Below, piece after piece: positions 38,474 to 47,892 of a stretch of DNA of 64,000 nt. Made by a program: the position numbers and the translations under genes. The DNA comes from Mycolicibacterium sphagni (GTDB lineage: Bacteria > Actinomycetota > Actinomycetes > Mycobacteriales > Mycobacteriaceae), in the NCBI RefSeq assembly GCF_013337765.1, contig NZ_VBSB01000035.1, positions 620,742 to 684,741 of the forward strand, written 5' to 3'. How positions within the stretch are numbered: the stretch's first letter is position 1; every line of letters begins with the position of its first letter. Under the pieces are notes generated by a model. The model saw only the letters and a list, made by a program, of their open reading frames with translations, was not told the origin of the DNA and made no database searches.

Positions 38474-41234
38474 CTCCGGCGGCGGGCTGGCGCAGTTCAC
38501 CGAGCTGCTGACCTTTCGGCTCGATCCGTTCCAGGTGCAGGCGTGTGAGGCACTCGAACGCGGCCATGGCGTTCTAGTGTGCGCGCCGACCGGCGCCGGC
38601 AAGACCGTCGTCGGCGAGTTCGCGGTGCACCTCGCATTGGCGGCGGGCCGAAAGTGCTTCTACACCACGCCGATCAAGGCACTGAGCAACCAGAAGCACA
38701 ACGATCTGGTGCGCCGCTACGGTGCGGAGAACATCGGCCTGCTGACCGGCGACCAGTCGATCAACGGTGACGCGCCGGTCGTGGTCATGACCACCGAGGT
38801 GCTGCGCAACATGTTGTACGCCGGGTCTGAAACATTGCATGGGCTTTCGCATGTGGTGATGGACGAGGTGCACTTCCTCGCCGACCGGATGCGCGGCGCG
38901 GTGTGGGAAGAGGTGATCCTGCACCTGCCCGAGGATGTCCGCCTGGTCAGCCTGTCGGCGACGGTGAGCAATGCCGAGGAGTTCGGTGGCTGGATCCAGA
39001 CCGTGCGCGGCGACACCACCGTCGTCGTCGACGAGCACCGGCCGGTGCCGCTGTGGCAGCACGTACTGGTCGGCAAGCGGCTGTTCGACCTGTTCGACTA
39101 CTCCGAAAAAAACACTGTGGGTAGCCTCGTCGACCCGGACCTGATCCGGCATATCGCGCATCGCCGCGAGGCCGAACGCCTGACCGATTGGGAGCCGCGC
39201 CGTCGCGGGCCTGGGCGCCAAGGGGGCCGACCTGGCCTGTACCGCCCGCCGGCACGCCCCGATGTGATCGCCTCGCTGGACCGTGAGGGGCTGCTGCCTG
39301 CCATCACGTTCATCTTCTCCCGCGCCGGCTGCGATGCCGCCGTCAAGCAGTGTCTGCGCAGTCCGCTGCGGCTGACCGACGACGAGGACCGCAAGCGGAT
39401 CGCCGAGGTGATCGACCGCCGCTGTGGCGATCTCGCCGATTCCGACCTGGCGGTGCTCGACTACTACGAATGGCGCGAGGGGCTGCTGCGCGGCCTGGCG
39501 GCCCACCACGCCGGCATGCTGCCGGTCTTCCGGCACACCGTCGAGGAACTGTTCACCGCAGGCCTGGTCAAAGCGGTTTTCGCGACCGAGACGCTGGCGC
39601 TGGGCATCAATATGCCGGCCCGCACCGTCGTGCTGGAGAAGCTGGTCAAATTCAACGGCGAACAGCACATGCCACTGACGCCGGGGGAGTACACCCAACT
39701 CACCGGGCGCGCCGGGCGGCGTGGGATCGACGTCGAGGGCCACGCCGTCGTGCTGTGGCACCCGGATGTGGAGCCCGCCGAGGTCGCCGGGCTGGCGTCG
39801 ACGCGAACGTTCCCGCTGAAGAGCTCGTTCGCGCCGTCGTACAACATGACGATCAACCTGGTGAACCAGATGGGACCCGAGCAGGCCCACCAGCTGTTGG
39901 AGCGGTCGTTCGCGCAGTACCAGGCCGACCGGTCGGTGGTGGGGCTGGTCCGCGGCGTCGAACGCGGCGAGAAGATGCTCGGCGAGATCGCCGCCGAGCT
40001 GGGCTGGGACCGCCGGGCCAACCCCGACCGTGAGCCGGCGATCCTCGACTACGTGCGACTGCGCGCCAAGATCAGCGAGCGGGAGCGGGCGCAGTCACGG
40101 GCCTCGCGGCTGCAGCGCAGGCAGGTGACCGCCGACGCGCTGGCGGCGCTGCGCAAAGGCGACATCATCAACATCAACCAGGGGCGTCGGGGCGGATTGG
40201 CCGTCGTGCTGGAAGCGGCCAACGACCCGTCCGACCCGCGCCCGCTGGTGCTGACTGAAAACCGTTGGGCTGGAAGGGTTTCCTCGGCCGATTTTGCCGG
40301 GCTGACGGCACCGCTGGGGTCGATGTCGCTGCCCAAGCGGATCGAGCATCGCCAACCGAGAGTGCGTCGCGACCTGGCGTCAGCGTTGCTGTCGGCGTCA
40401 GCCGGGCTGATGGTGCCCTCGGCCCGTCGACGGCGTGGCGAGAGCGACGAGCCGGCCGATATCGACCCGGAGCTGGCGTCGCTGCGTGAGGCGATGCGCA
40501 AGCATTCGGTGCATGGGCTGGCCGACCGGGAAGCCAAGGTGCGTATCGGTGAGCGCTATCTGCGGGTGGAACGCGACAACGAACAGATCCGCAACAAGGT
40601 CAGTGCCGCGACGAATTCACTGGCCCGTACTTTCGACCGGATCGTGGGGCTGCTGACGGAGCGCGGTTTCATTGAGGACAAGGGTGACGGCGACCCGCGG
40701 GTGACCGCCGATGGCCGGTTGCTCGCCCGGATCTACAGCGAGAGCGATCTCCTGGTCGCAGAATGCCTGCGCACGGGCATCTGGAAGGGGTTGGCACCGG
40801 CCGAACTGGCCGCGGTCCTCTCGGCGATGGTGTTCGAAACCCGGGGCAGCGACAGCCCGACCCCGGCACACGCCATCGAGATGCCCACCCCGAAGGTGCG
40901 GCGCGCCCTCGTCGAGACGCGGCGGCTGTCCGGTCAGCTGCGCGCCGACGAGAATCGCCACCGGATCGCCCCGACCCGCGAGCCCGACGAGGGTTTCGTC
41001 GCCGCCGTCTACCGCTGGGCCACGACCGGCGACCTGGCCGCCGCCCTGGCGGCTTCCGATGTCGCCGGTGGCGGTACGCCCTTGCCCGCGGGTGATTTTG
41101 TGCGGTGGTGCCGCCAGGTGCTCGACCTGCTCGACCAGGTGCGCAACGCCGGGCCGGAAGCGGGCCTGCGGAGCACCGCGAAACGTGCCATTGACGACAT
41201 TCGGCGCGGCGTCGTCGCTGTTGATGGCGGGTAG
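38457..41234 (+). CDS. helY: Ski2-like DEAD/DEAH-box RNA helicase HelY
   Basis: A 925-residue superfamily 2 helicase of the Ski2/Mtr4 group, probably acting in RNA processing or decay. Walker A is APTGAGKT near residue 45, the DEVH box is in VMDEVHFL, and the later motifs include FATETLALGINMPA and LTGRAGRRGID. A DSHCT-type C-terminal domain follows. It matches M. tuberculosis HelY (Rv2092c, 906 residues). The start ATG 38457 lies within the tatC end. Confidence 0.94.
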   Translation: MTTSPSSGGGLAQFTELLTFRLDPFQVQACEALERGHGVLVCAPTGAGKTVVGEFAVHLALAAGRKCFYTTPIKALSNQKHNDLVRRYGAENIGLLTGDQSINGDAPVVVMTTEVLRNMLYAGSETLHGLSHVVMDEVHFLADRMRGAVWEEVILHLPEDVRLVSLSATVSNAEEFGGWIQTVRGDTTVVVDEHRPVPLWQHVLVGKRLFDLFDYSEKNTVGSLVDPDLIRHIAHRREAERLTDWEPRRRGPGRQGGRPGLYRPPARPDVIASLDREGLLPAITFIFSRAGCDAAVKQCLRSPLRLTDDEDRKRIAEVIDRRCGDLADSDLAVLDYYEWREGLLRGLAAHHAGMLPVFRHTVEELFTAGLVKAVFATETLALGINMPARTVVLEKLVKFNGEQHMPLTPGEYTQLTGRAGRRGIDVEGHAVVLWHPDVEPAEVAGLASTRTFPLKSSFAPSYNMTINLVNQMGPEQAHQLLERSFAQYQADRSVVGLVRGVERGEKMLGEIAAELGWDRRANPDREPAILDYVRLRAKISERERAQSRASRLQRRQVTADALAALRKGDIININQGRRGGLAVVLEAANDPSDPRPLVLTENRWAGRVSSADFAGLTAPLGSMSLPKRIEHRQPRVRRDLASALLSASAGLMVPSARRRRGESDEPADIDPELASLREAMRKHSVHGLADREAKVRIGERYLRVERDNEQIRNKVSAATNSLARTFDRIVGLLTERGFIEDKGDGDPRVTADGRLLARIYSESDLLVAECLRTGIWKGLAPAELAAVLSAMVFETRGSDSPTPAHAIEMPTPKVRRALVETRRLSGQLRADENRHRIAPTREPDEGFVAAVYRWATTGDLAAALAASDVAGGGTPLPAGDFVRWCRQVLDLLDQVRNAGPEAGLRSTAKRAIDDIRRGVVAVDGG

Positions 41235-41290
41235 GCTCGTGCAAACGCTACGGTGGGAGCGGCGAATCGCTACCAGATCAAGGAGAGACG

Positions 41291-42082
41291 ATGAGCGGAC
41301 CGCAGGGTTCTGACCCCAACCCCTGGCAGGGCCAGCCCGCCCAGGGTCAGGATCAGCCCGCCGCCGGCTCCGAGCAGCCCGCGGCGCCGGCCTGGCAGCA
41401 GCCGGAAGGTGAGACCCCGGCCTGGCAGCAGCCGACCAGCGAGCCGCCGGCCTGGCAGCCGCCCGCCTACACCCAGCCGCAGTACCCGCAGTACGGCCAG
41501 CAGCCGACGCAGGCGTACCCGCAGCAGCCCTACCAGGCTCCGACCGAATACAACCCCGGCGCCTACGGTCAGCCGCAGTACGTTCAGCCCGCCCAGCCGG
41601 GCCAGTACGGTCAGCCGCAGTACGGCCAGTACCCGCAGCAACCGGGCTATCCGCAGCAGCCGGGCCAGTACCCGCAGCAGCCGGGCGATCCCAACCAGCC
41701 CGGGCAGTACGCGCCCTACCCGCCGGGCGGCGAAGACGGGGCCAAGAAGTCCTCGGCCGTGATTTTCGCCGTCATCGGTGTGCTGGCCGCGGTCGTCATC
41801 GCGGTGGTGCTGGTGCTGGGCTTCTGGAAGCCCGGCTTCTTCGTCACCACCAAGCTGGACATCGGCAAGGCCCAGGTGGGCGTGCAGCAGATCCTCACCG
41901 ACGAGACCAACGGCTACGGCGCCAAGAACGTCAAGGACGTCAAGTGCAACAACGGTGCGAACCCGACGGTCAAGAAGGGTGACACCTTCACCTGCGAGGT
42001 GAGCATCGACGGCACCAAGCGCCAGGTGACGGTCACGTTCCAGGACGACAAGGGCACCTACGAGGTCGGTCGGCCGAAGTAG
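41291..42082 (+). CDS. DUF4333 membrane protein with Gln/Pro/Tyr-rich N-terminus (Rv2091c-like)
   Basis: A 263-residue protein. Residues 1-150 are low-complexity, with repeats of QPQYGQYPQQPG type. One membrane helix lies at about residues 156-178, and an external DUF4333 domain follows with two Cys (VKCNNGAN and FTCEVS) that probably form a disulfide. Function unknown. ATG 41291 has AAGGAGAG upstream. The N-terminal tail is cytosolic and could be a phosphorylation or phase-separating region, as in similar mycobacterial proteins. Confidence 0.85.
   Translation: MSGPQGSDPNPWQGQPAQGQDQPAAGSEQPAAPAWQQPEGETPAWQQPTSEPPAWQPPAYTQPQYPQYGQQPTQAYPQQPYQAPTEYNPGAYGQPQYVQPAQPGQYGQPQYGQYPQQPGYPQQPGQYPQQPGDPNQPGQYAPYPPGGEDGAKKSSAVIFAVIGVLAAVVIAVVLVLGFWKPGFFVTTKLDIGKAQVGVQQILTDETNGYGAKNVKDVKCNNGANPTVKKGDTFTCEVSIDGTKRQVTVTFQDDKGTYEVGRPK
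41469..41706 (+). repeat. Imperfect Q/P/Y/G coding repeats
   Basis: Tandem imperfect units built from CAGTAC, CCGCAG and CAGCCGGGC encode the Tyr/Gln/Pro/Gly-rich tail of the DUF4333 protein. The units differ slightly, so the array is old. Confidence 0.65.
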
Positions 42083-42111
42083 CCGCTCGGCGGCGTCATC
42101 TGCCGAAGTAG

Positions 42112-43080
42112 TCAGTCGGGCAGGGCGTCCAGCGCTTTTTGCAGGCGCCCGATCGACGAGCTGACGCCGTACGCGTGCGCCAGGTCGGCGACGCGGGCGG
42201 GCTCGGCCGCGGACAGCGGTAACCGGTCGTCGGCTTTCGAGAATTCCACGGGCGCATCGCGCGCCACCGCCACCACCGGCCCGGCCACGTCGATGTAGTC
42301 GGTGGCGGCCAGCAGCTTGGCGCGAAAAGCCTTGGACAGCTTGGATTTCGGATCGTGTGCGGCCGCCAGGATGTCCTCGAGCGACCCGTATTGGGCCAGC
42401 AGCGTGGCCGCGGTCTTCTCTCCGACACCCGGCACGCCGGGTAGCCCGTCGGACGGATCACCGCGCAGCAGAGCCAGTTCGGCATACGCGGGTCCGGCCC
42501 GGTGGACCGGCACCCCGTATTTGTCGGCGACCTCGGCCGGCCCGAACATCGTCGCGTTCGACAGTCCCCGGCCCAGATACAGCACCCGCACCGCCACCGG
42601 GTCGTCCCCAACCAGTTGCAGCAGATCGCGGTCGCCGCTGACAACCACGACGGGATCACGCTTTTCGGCGGTGGCCAGCGTGCCCAGCACGTCGTCGGCC
42701 TCGTAGCCCTCCGCGCCCGCGGTGGCGATCCCGAACGCGTCGAGCAGCTCCATGATCATGTCGACCTGATGGCTCAGCTCGTCGGGAGTTTCCTCGACAT
42801 CCGTTTCCCCGCTGGGCATTTCGGGGTCTTTTGGGCTGGCGACCCGGTGCGCCTTGTACGACGGGATCGCATCGACCCGGAACTGCGGGCGCCAGTCCAG
42901 ATCCAGGCAGACCGCCAGCCGGCTCGGGCGTTCCCGGGCAATCAGCGTCGCCACACTGTCCAGGAAGCCGCGCACGGCGTTGACCGGCCTGCCGTCGGGC
43001 GCGGTGATCGACGAGGGCACGCCGAAGAACGAACGAAACCACATGCTGGCGCCGTCGAGCAGCAACACCGGTGCAGACAT
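42112..43080 (-). CDS. 5'-3' exonuclease (FEN/PolA N-terminal type, Rv2090-like)
   Basis: A stand-alone flap/5'-3' exonuclease of 322 residues, like the N-terminal domain of DNA polymerase I, expected to act in primer removal and repair. Metal-binding acidic residues appear in LLLDGASMWFRSF, in EGYEADDVLGTLA and in VVVVSGDRDLLQLV. The helix-hairpin-helix segment is LPGVPGVGEKTAATLL. ATG 43080 starts directly with SAPVLLLDG; ATG 43089 would add three residues. Confidence 0.92.
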   Translation of the reverse strand: MSAPVLLLDGASMWFRSFFGVPSSITAPDGRPVNAVRGFLDSVATLIARERPSRLAVCLDLDWRPQFRVDAIPSYKAHRVASPKDPEMPSGETDVEETPDELSHQVDMIMELLDAFGIATAGAEGYEADDVLGTLATAEKRDPVVVVSGDRDLLQLVGDDPVAVRVLYLGRGLSNATMFGPAEVADKYGVPVHRAGPAYAELALLRGDPSDGLPGVPGVGEKTAATLLAQYGSLEDILAAAHDPKSKLSKAFRAKLLAATDYIDVAGPVVAVARDAPVEFSKADDRLPLSAAEPARVADLAHAYGVSSSIGRLQKALDALPD

Positions 43081-43097
43081 GCCAGCCATCCTGCCAG

Positions 43098-43103
43098 TAC
43101 CGT
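43098..43103 (+). promoter_or_regulatory. -10 element of the VOC-family gene (leaderless)
   Basis: TACCGT followed by six bases and ATG 43110. Confidence 0.5.
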
Positions 43104-43109
43104 CGGAGT

Positions 43110-43502
43110 ATGTCGTTCGCCATCGAGCGGATCGACCATGTGGTGCTCAACTGCCGTGACGTCGACGCGGTCGCCGACTGGTATGTCCGCGTCCTCGGCA
43201 TGCGCCTCGAGGTGTTCTCCGGCGACAGGCTGGCCCTGCGATTCGGCGATCAGAAGCTCAACCTGCGGCCCACCGGTGCGCCGGACTGGCACACCGCGGC
43301 GGCGGACGCCCCCGGATCGGTGGATCTCTGTTTCATCACCGCGGCCTCACCCGACGACGTCGCGGCCGGTCTGCGGGCTGCCGGGGTGGCGATCACCGAG
43401 GGGCCCGTGCCCAAGAACGGCGCGCTAGGTCCGATGACGTCGTACTACTGCCGCGATCCCGAGGGGAATCTGGTCGAGATCGCTAGTTACCCTGCGCCGT
43501 AA
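43110..43502 (+). CDS. VOC-family (glyoxalase-like) protein
   Basis: A 130-residue protein of the vicinal oxygen chelate fold with two beta-alpha-beta-beta-beta modules. Metal ligands are probably His in RIDHVVLN and Glu in YCRDPEGNLVEIAS. The reaction is unknown; members include glyoxalases and dioxygenases. Its 3' end overlaps the convergent thioesterase gene by 16 bases. Confidence 0.87.
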   Translation: MSFAIERIDHVVLNCRDVDAVADWYVRVLGMRLEVFSGDRLALRFGDQKLNLRPTGAPDWHTAAADAPGSVDLCFITAASPDDVAAGLRAAGVAITEGPVPKNGALGPMTSYYCRDPEGNLVEIASYPAP

Positions 43503-44338
43503 CGGAATACATACGATCCGGCGGTGATCGCTTTGTTGCCAGCGCCTTCGTCGAACATCGTGGCGCGCACGGCGATCGTGCCGTCGGCGCCGCGGATCGG
43601 TTCGGCATCGACGCGGAACGGCCCGAACTTACCGCGCGCCAGGAACATCACGTGCGAGCTGACGCCCTGCAGCTGATCGGTGCCCACCGCCGCGGCCGCG
43701 GCGTCCAGCGCGGCGGTCTCGAGCACCACGAACTGCGGTCCGATATGCAGCGCGGCGTCCGGGGAGGCCACCTCGACCGACAGTTCCGGCAGCGCCCACC
43801 TCCCGTTGGGCCTGCGGGCGGCACCGAACACCTGCCACAACGGCGGCAGGTCGGGGGAGTCGACGACCTCGATCGGGTTGAGCGCCATCTTCTGCAGCCC
43901 CTCGGGCGGGACGCCGATGCTGACACCCTGGCCTTCGTTGAGTGCCAGCACGCGAGAGGGGTTGTCGGCGTCCACGATCCGTGACCGGCTGTAGGACATC
44001 TGCCTGCCGCGCTTGAGGTCCTCGGACTGGATCTCGATACGACGGACGTCGCGGCCCGGATCGAGCACCTGGATGGAGATCACCACCGGGTTGGGCACCG
44101 CCTCGCGATCAGAGACGAGCCCGCTGTCGGGCGAGACGATGCCCAGCACCGCCAGGAACAGCCCGCCGGTCGGATTGCGCATATCGTGGCGGATCGTCAC
44201 GGTGTCCTGCGCGCCCACGTCCATCGACGAGTAGCTGCGGCCCAGGTAGCGGTAGCTGAGCAGCCCACCCCACCGGCGGTTGAGTTCGGCGGCGTAGGCC
44301 GCGGGGTCGTCGGTGAGCTCACGGATGTCGCGCAGCAT
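43487..44338 (-). CDS. Thioesterase-like double-hotdog protein
   Basis: A 283-residue protein. Two hotdog-like halves are suggested by DMRNPTGGLFLAVLGI in the first and GVSSHVMFLARGKFGPF in the second, patterns typical of PaaI-like acyl-CoA thioesterases. The substrate is unknown. ATG 44338 follows a TACCAT -10 element by six bases, so the mRNA is probably leaderless. It is divergent from pepE across only 35 bases. Confidence 0.68.
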   Translation of the reverse strand: MLRDIRELTDDPAAYAAELNRRWGGLLSYRYLGRSYSSMDVGAQDTVTIRHDMRNPTGGLFLAVLGIVSPDSGLVSDREAVPNPVVISIQVLDPGRDVRRIEIQSEDLKRGRQMSYSRSRIVDADNPSRVLALNEGQGVSIGVPPEGLQKMALNPIEVVDSPDLPPLWQVFGAARRPNGRWALPELSVEVASPDAALHIGPQFVVLETAALDAAAAAVGTDQLQGVSSHVMFLARGKFGPFRVDAEPIRGADGTIAVRATMFDEGAGNKAITAGSYVFRYGAG

Positions 44339-44344
44339 CGCGTC

Positions 44345-44350
44345 ATGGTA
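44345..44350 (-). promoter_or_regulatory. -10 element of the thioesterase-like gene (leaderless)
   Basis: TACCAT on the minus strand, six bases before ATG 44338. Confidence 0.55.
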
Positions 44351-44360
44351 TGCCTGCAGC

Positions 44361-44366
44361 TAGCCT
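44361..44366 (+). promoter_or_regulatory. -10 element of pepE (leaderless)
   Basis: TAGCCT, seven bases before ATG 44374. Confidence 0.58.
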
Positions 44367-44373
44367 GGCTGGC

Positions 44374-45495
44374 ATGAACGCTGACCGATTCAGCAGCGAT
44401 GTGTATGCCCGCCGGCTCGCCGCCGCGGCCGCTCTGGCCGCCGATGCCGGGCTGGCCGGTCTGGTCATCACCCCCGGCTACGACCTGCGTTATCTGGTCG
44501 GCTCGGCGGCCCAGACCTTCGAGCGGCTGACGGCACTGGTTGTGCCCGCTACCGGTCAGCCGATCATGGTCGTGCCGCGCCTGGAGCTGGCCTCGCTGAA
44601 GGACTCTGCTGTCGTCGACCTGGGACTGCTCGTGCAGGACTGGGTGGACGGTGAAAACCCCTACGACATCGTCGCCGTCGCCCTCGGCGGGCACGCCCGC
44701 GTCGCGGTGACCGACTCGATGCCCGCGCTGCACCTGCTGCCCTTGGCCGAACGATTCGGCTCGACGCCCGTGCTGGCCACCGACGTGTTGCGCTCACTGC
44801 GGATGGTCAAGGATCCGGCCGAGATCGACGCGCTGCGCAAGGCCGGTGCTGCGATCGACCGGGTGCACGCCCGGGTGCCCGAATTCCTCGTGCCCGGTCG
44901 CACCGAAGCCGACGTCGCCGACGATATCGCCAAAGCAATTGTGGCCGAAGGGCATTCATCGGTGGCCTTCATCATCGTCGGCTCCGGACCGCACGGCGCC
45001 GACCCGCACCACGAATGCTCCGACCGGGTGCTGCAGGCCGGCGACATCGTCGTCGTCGACATCGGCGGCCCCTACGACCCCGGCTACAACTCCGACTGCA
45101 CCCGTACCTACAGCCTCGGCGAGCCCAGCGCCGAAATCGCCGAACAGTACGCGGTGTTGCAGCGTGCGCAGGCCGCTGCCGTCGCGGCGGTGCGTCCCGG
45201 CGTGACCGCCGAGCAGGTCGACGCCGCCGCCCGCGACGTTCTGGCCGACGCCGGGCTGGCCGAGTACTTCGTGCACCGCACCGGACATGGGATCGGTCTC
45301 TCGGTCCACGAGGAGCCCTACATCGTCGCGGGCAACGATCTGCCGCTGACCGAGGGGATGGCGTTCTCCGTGGAGCCGGGCGTCTACTTCCCAGGCAAGT
45401 GGGGCGCCCGCATCGAGGACATCGTGATCGTGACCGCCGACGGTGCGCTGGCCGTCAACACCGGCCCGCACGAGCTGACAGTGGTGCCTGTCTAA
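44374..45495 (+). CDS. pepE: M24-family dipeptidase PepE (Xaa-Pro dipeptidase-like)
   Basis: A metallopeptidase of 373 residues with the pita-bread fold of aminopeptidase P and prolidase. The N-terminal creatinase domain is followed by the catalytic domain with metal ligands in VVVDIGGPYDPGYNSDCTRT (two Asp), the HRTGHGIGLSVHEEP His region, and Glu in FSVEPGVYF and ARIEDIV. It matches M. tuberculosis PepE (Rv2089c). Its stop overlaps that of the convergent reductase gene (CTAA). Confidence 0.93.
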   Translation: MNADRFSSDVYARRLAAAAALAADAGLAGLVITPGYDLRYLVGSAAQTFERLTALVVPATGQPIMVVPRLELASLKDSAVVDLGLLVQDWVDGENPYDIVAVALGGHARVAVTDSMPALHLLPLAERFGSTPVLATDVLRSLRMVKDPAEIDALRKAGAAIDRVHARVPEFLVPGRTEADVADDIAKAIVAEGHSSVAFIIVGSGPHGADPHHECSDRVLQAGDIVVVDIGGPYDPGYNSDCTRTYSLGEPSAEIAEQYAVLQRAQAAAVAAVRPGVTAEQVDAAARDVLADAGLAEYFVHRTGHGIGLSVHEEPYIVAGNDLPLTEGMAFSVEPGVYFPGKWGARIEDIVIVTADGALAVNTGPHELTVVPV

Positions 45496-45905
45496 CTCTT
45501 CGAGTGATCGAGCAGCCCCGAGGAGCCCAGGACCCGGGTGACGTGCACCTCGATGACGACACGCTTCGGGTTGACGCGCGGGGTGCGGTAGCGCTGGGCG
45601 TAGCGCAGCTCGGCGTCACGGACTGCGGCCGGATCGCGGTTCACGCTGGCTGCGCCCTCGAGCGAGAGCCACCGGGCACCGTCGACCTGCGACAGCACGC
45701 CGACGCCGGATCGCTCGGCATTGATCGACTTCTGCGAGCCGTCGCTGGTGATGACCCGTGCGATGTGGGTCTTGGGATCGATGGTGAAACCGACAGCCAC
45801 CACGTGTGGTGAATTATCCGCGCGCAGAGTTGTCAGCATCGCCAGGTGGCGTTCGGTGAGGAAGGCCAGCGCGTCGCTGGTGAGCCGGGTCGTTGAGTTG
45901 CCCAT
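45492..45905 (-). CDS. F420-dependent biliverdin reductase-like protein (Rv2074-like)
   Basis: A 137-residue split-barrel flavin/deazaflavin oxidoreductase. It aligns closely with M. tuberculosis Rv2074, for which F420-dependent reduction of biliverdin to bilirubin has been reported; the shared blocks include FLTERHLAMLTTLRADNSPH, GARWLSLEG and RYAQRYRTPR. The start is ATG 45905; the TTG before it is also possible. TAGCGT on the minus strand (45914-45919) is a candidate -10. Confidence 0.92.
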   Translation of the reverse strand: MGNSTTRLTSDALAFLTERHLAMLTTLRADNSPHVVAVGFTIDPKTHIARVITSDGSQKSINAERSGVGVLSQVDGARWLSLEGAASVNRDPAAVRDAELRYAQRYRTPRVNPKRVVIEVHVTRVLGSSGLLDHSKS

Positions 45906-45940
45906 CAACCTCCACGCTAGCGCAGTGAATAATCACAGCC

Positions 45941-46690
45941 GTGAATGACACGGGGGCCGGTCCGGTCGTGATCTTCGGCGGCCGCAGCGAGATCGGCGTC
46001 GAGGTCGCGCAGCGGTTGGCGTCCGGCGCCACCGTGGTGCTGGCCGCGCGGCGCGCCGATCAGCTCGACGAGCAGGTCAGCGCGGTGCGCAACGCCGGGG
46101 CGACGGCCGTGCACACCGTCGAGTTCGATGCGGACGACCTGGCCGCGCACGGGCCACTCGTCGACAAGCTGGTGGCTGAGCACGGCCCGATCGGCACCGC
46201 GGTGCTCGCGTTCGGGATCCTGGGCGATCAAGCTCGCGCCGAAGCCGACGCCGCCCACGCCGTCGCGGTGGTGCAGACCGACTACGTAGCCCAGGTTGGC
46301 CTACTGACGCACCTTTCCGCCGCGATGCGTGCGGCCGACCGGGGTGCGTTGGTGGTGTTCTCCTCGATCGCGGGCGTGCGCGGGCGCCGCGCCAACTACG
46401 TCTACGGCTCGGCCAAGGCCGGGCTGGACGCGTTCGCCAACGGGCTGGCCGACGCCCTGCACGGCAGCGGGGTGCGGCTGCTGATCGTGCGCCCCGGCTT
46501 CGTCATCGGGCGGATGACGCAGGGCATGGACCCCGCGCCACTGTCCAGCACGCCCGCTCAGGTGGCCGACGCGACAGTGCGCGCGCTGCGCAGGGGCCGC
46601 CGCAGCGTCTGGGTGCCCGCGCCGCTGGCGGTGCTGGCTTTCGCGTTTCGGCTGACGCCGCAGTTCGTGTGGCGGAGGATGCCGAGATGA
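45941..46690 (+). CDS. Short-chain dehydrogenase/reductase (Rv2073c-like)
   Basis: A 249-residue SDR. The cofactor motif is GGRSEIG, a variant of the usual TGxxxGxG; the active site has Ser in VVFSSIAGVRG and YVYGSAKAG with Tyr and Lys. A hydrophobic C-terminus could contact the membrane. It resembles DprE2-type reductases, but its substrate is unknown. Its last bases overlap the cobL start (ATGA), as Rv2073c precedes cobL in M. tuberculosis. Confidence 0.88.
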   Translation: MNDTGAGPVVIFGGRSEIGVEVAQRLASGATVVLAARRADQLDEQVSAVRNAGATAVHTVEFDADDLAAHGPLVDKLVAEHGPIGTAVLAFGILGDQARAEADAAHAVAVVQTDYVAQVGLLTHLSAAMRAADRGALVVFSSIAGVRGRRANYVYGSAKAGLDAFANGLADALHGSGVRLLIVRPGFVIGRMTQGMDPAPLSSTPAQVADATVRALRRGRRSVWVPAPLAVLAFAFRLTPQFVWRRMPR

Positions 46691-47892
46691 TTTTCGTGGT
46701 CGGCATCGGTGCCGACGGCATGGCCGGGCTAGCGCCGGCGTCCAGGGCTGAATTGCGCCGGGCGACAGTTGTTTACGGCTCGAAGCGTCAACTCGATCTG
46801 CTCGACGATTCGGTCACCGCAGAGCGGCGGGAATGGGGGAAACCGTTCCTGGACGGGCTGTATGCGGTCCGCGACTTCGCTGGGGACGTGCACGTGGTGG
46901 CCAGCGGAGACCCGATGCTGCACGGTGTCGGCGCGTCGCTGATCTCGCTGTGCGGCGCCGACCGGGTAACGGTGCTGCCGCACGTGTCGAGCGTGACGCT
47001 GGCATGCGCGCGGCTCGGTTGGTCGGTGCAGGACACCGAGGTGATCAGCCTGATGACCGCACGAGCGCGCGCGGCGGTGCGTCGCGGCGGGCAGGCGGTC
47101 GTGCTGTGCCGCGACGGTTCCGAGCCTGCCGAGCTGGCCACTGTGCTCGCCGGCGCGGGCCTCGGCGACTCCCGGATGACGGTGCTCGAACAGCTCGGCG
47201 GTCCGGCTGAACGCCGGCGCGACGGCACCGCGCAGGACTGGTCTGTTGCGCCGCCTGCCGGCGTCGACAATCTGAACGTGGTGGCCGTGCACTACCTGCC
47301 TGACGAGCGGCTGCTGTCCGTGCTGCCTGATGATGCGTTCGCCCACGACGGGCAACTCACCAAACAGTCGATGCGCGCGGTCACGTTGGCGGCATTGGCG
47401 CCCCGCCCCGGCGAGCTGCTGTGGGATGTCGGCGCCGGTTCGGGAAGCATCGCCATCGAGTGGTGCCGAAGCGGATCAGGTTGCACGGCAGTCGCATTTG
47501 AACGCGATGAGCAGCGGCGTAGCCGGATCGCGACGAATGCCGCACGGTTCGGGGCCGACGTCGAGGTGCGCGGCGCGGCGCCGGAGGCTTTCGCTGACGC
47601 CGAACTGACCGAAGGCGGCGTCACCGGTGTACAGACGCCGTCCGCGATCTTCATCGGTGGCGGCCTCACGACGCCCGGGTTGCTGGATGCCTGCCTGCAG
47701 CGGCTGCCCAGCGGCGGCAGTCTGGTTGCCAACACCGTCACGGCGGAATCTGAAGCTCTTCTCCTGCAATATTATTCGAAGCTCGGCGGCCAGTTGCGTC
47801 GCTTCCAGCACTATCGCGGCGAGGCGGTGGGCGGCTTTACTGGCTGGCGGCCCGCGATGCCCGTTACGCAGTGGGCGGTACGCAAACCATGA
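46687..47892 (+). CDS. cobL: Precorrin-6Y C5,15-methyltransferase (decarboxylating)
   Basis: A bifunctional enzyme that methylates precorrin-6Y at C5 and C15 and decarboxylates the C12 side chain in aerobic cobalamin synthesis. The N-terminal 190 residues are the class III methyltransferase (VVGIGADGMAGL, ASGDPMLHGVG). The C-terminal half is a class I SAM methyltransferase with WDVGAGSGSIAIEW. The product has 401 residues. ATG 46687 is coupled to the SDR stop, and the end is coupled to cobM (ATGA). Confidence 0.95.
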   Translation: MIFVVGIGADGMAGLAPASRAELRRATVVYGSKRQLDLLDDSVTAERREWGKPFLDGLYAVRDFAGDVHVVASGDPMLHGVGASLISLCGADRVTVLPHVSSVTLACARLGWSVQDTEVISLMTARARAAVRRGGQAVVLCRDGSEPAELATVLAGAGLGDSRMTVLEQLGGPAERRRDGTAQDWSVAPPAGVDNLNVVAVHYLPDERLLSVLPDDAFAHDGQLTKQSMRAVTLAALAPRPGELLWDVGAGSGSIAIEWCRSGSGCTAVAFERDEQRRSRIATNAARFGADVEVRGAAPEAFADAELTEGGVTGVQTPSAIFIGGGLTTPGLLDACLQRLPSGGSLVANTVTAESEALLLQYYSKLGGQLRRFQHYRGEAVGGFTGWRPAMPVTQWAVRKP

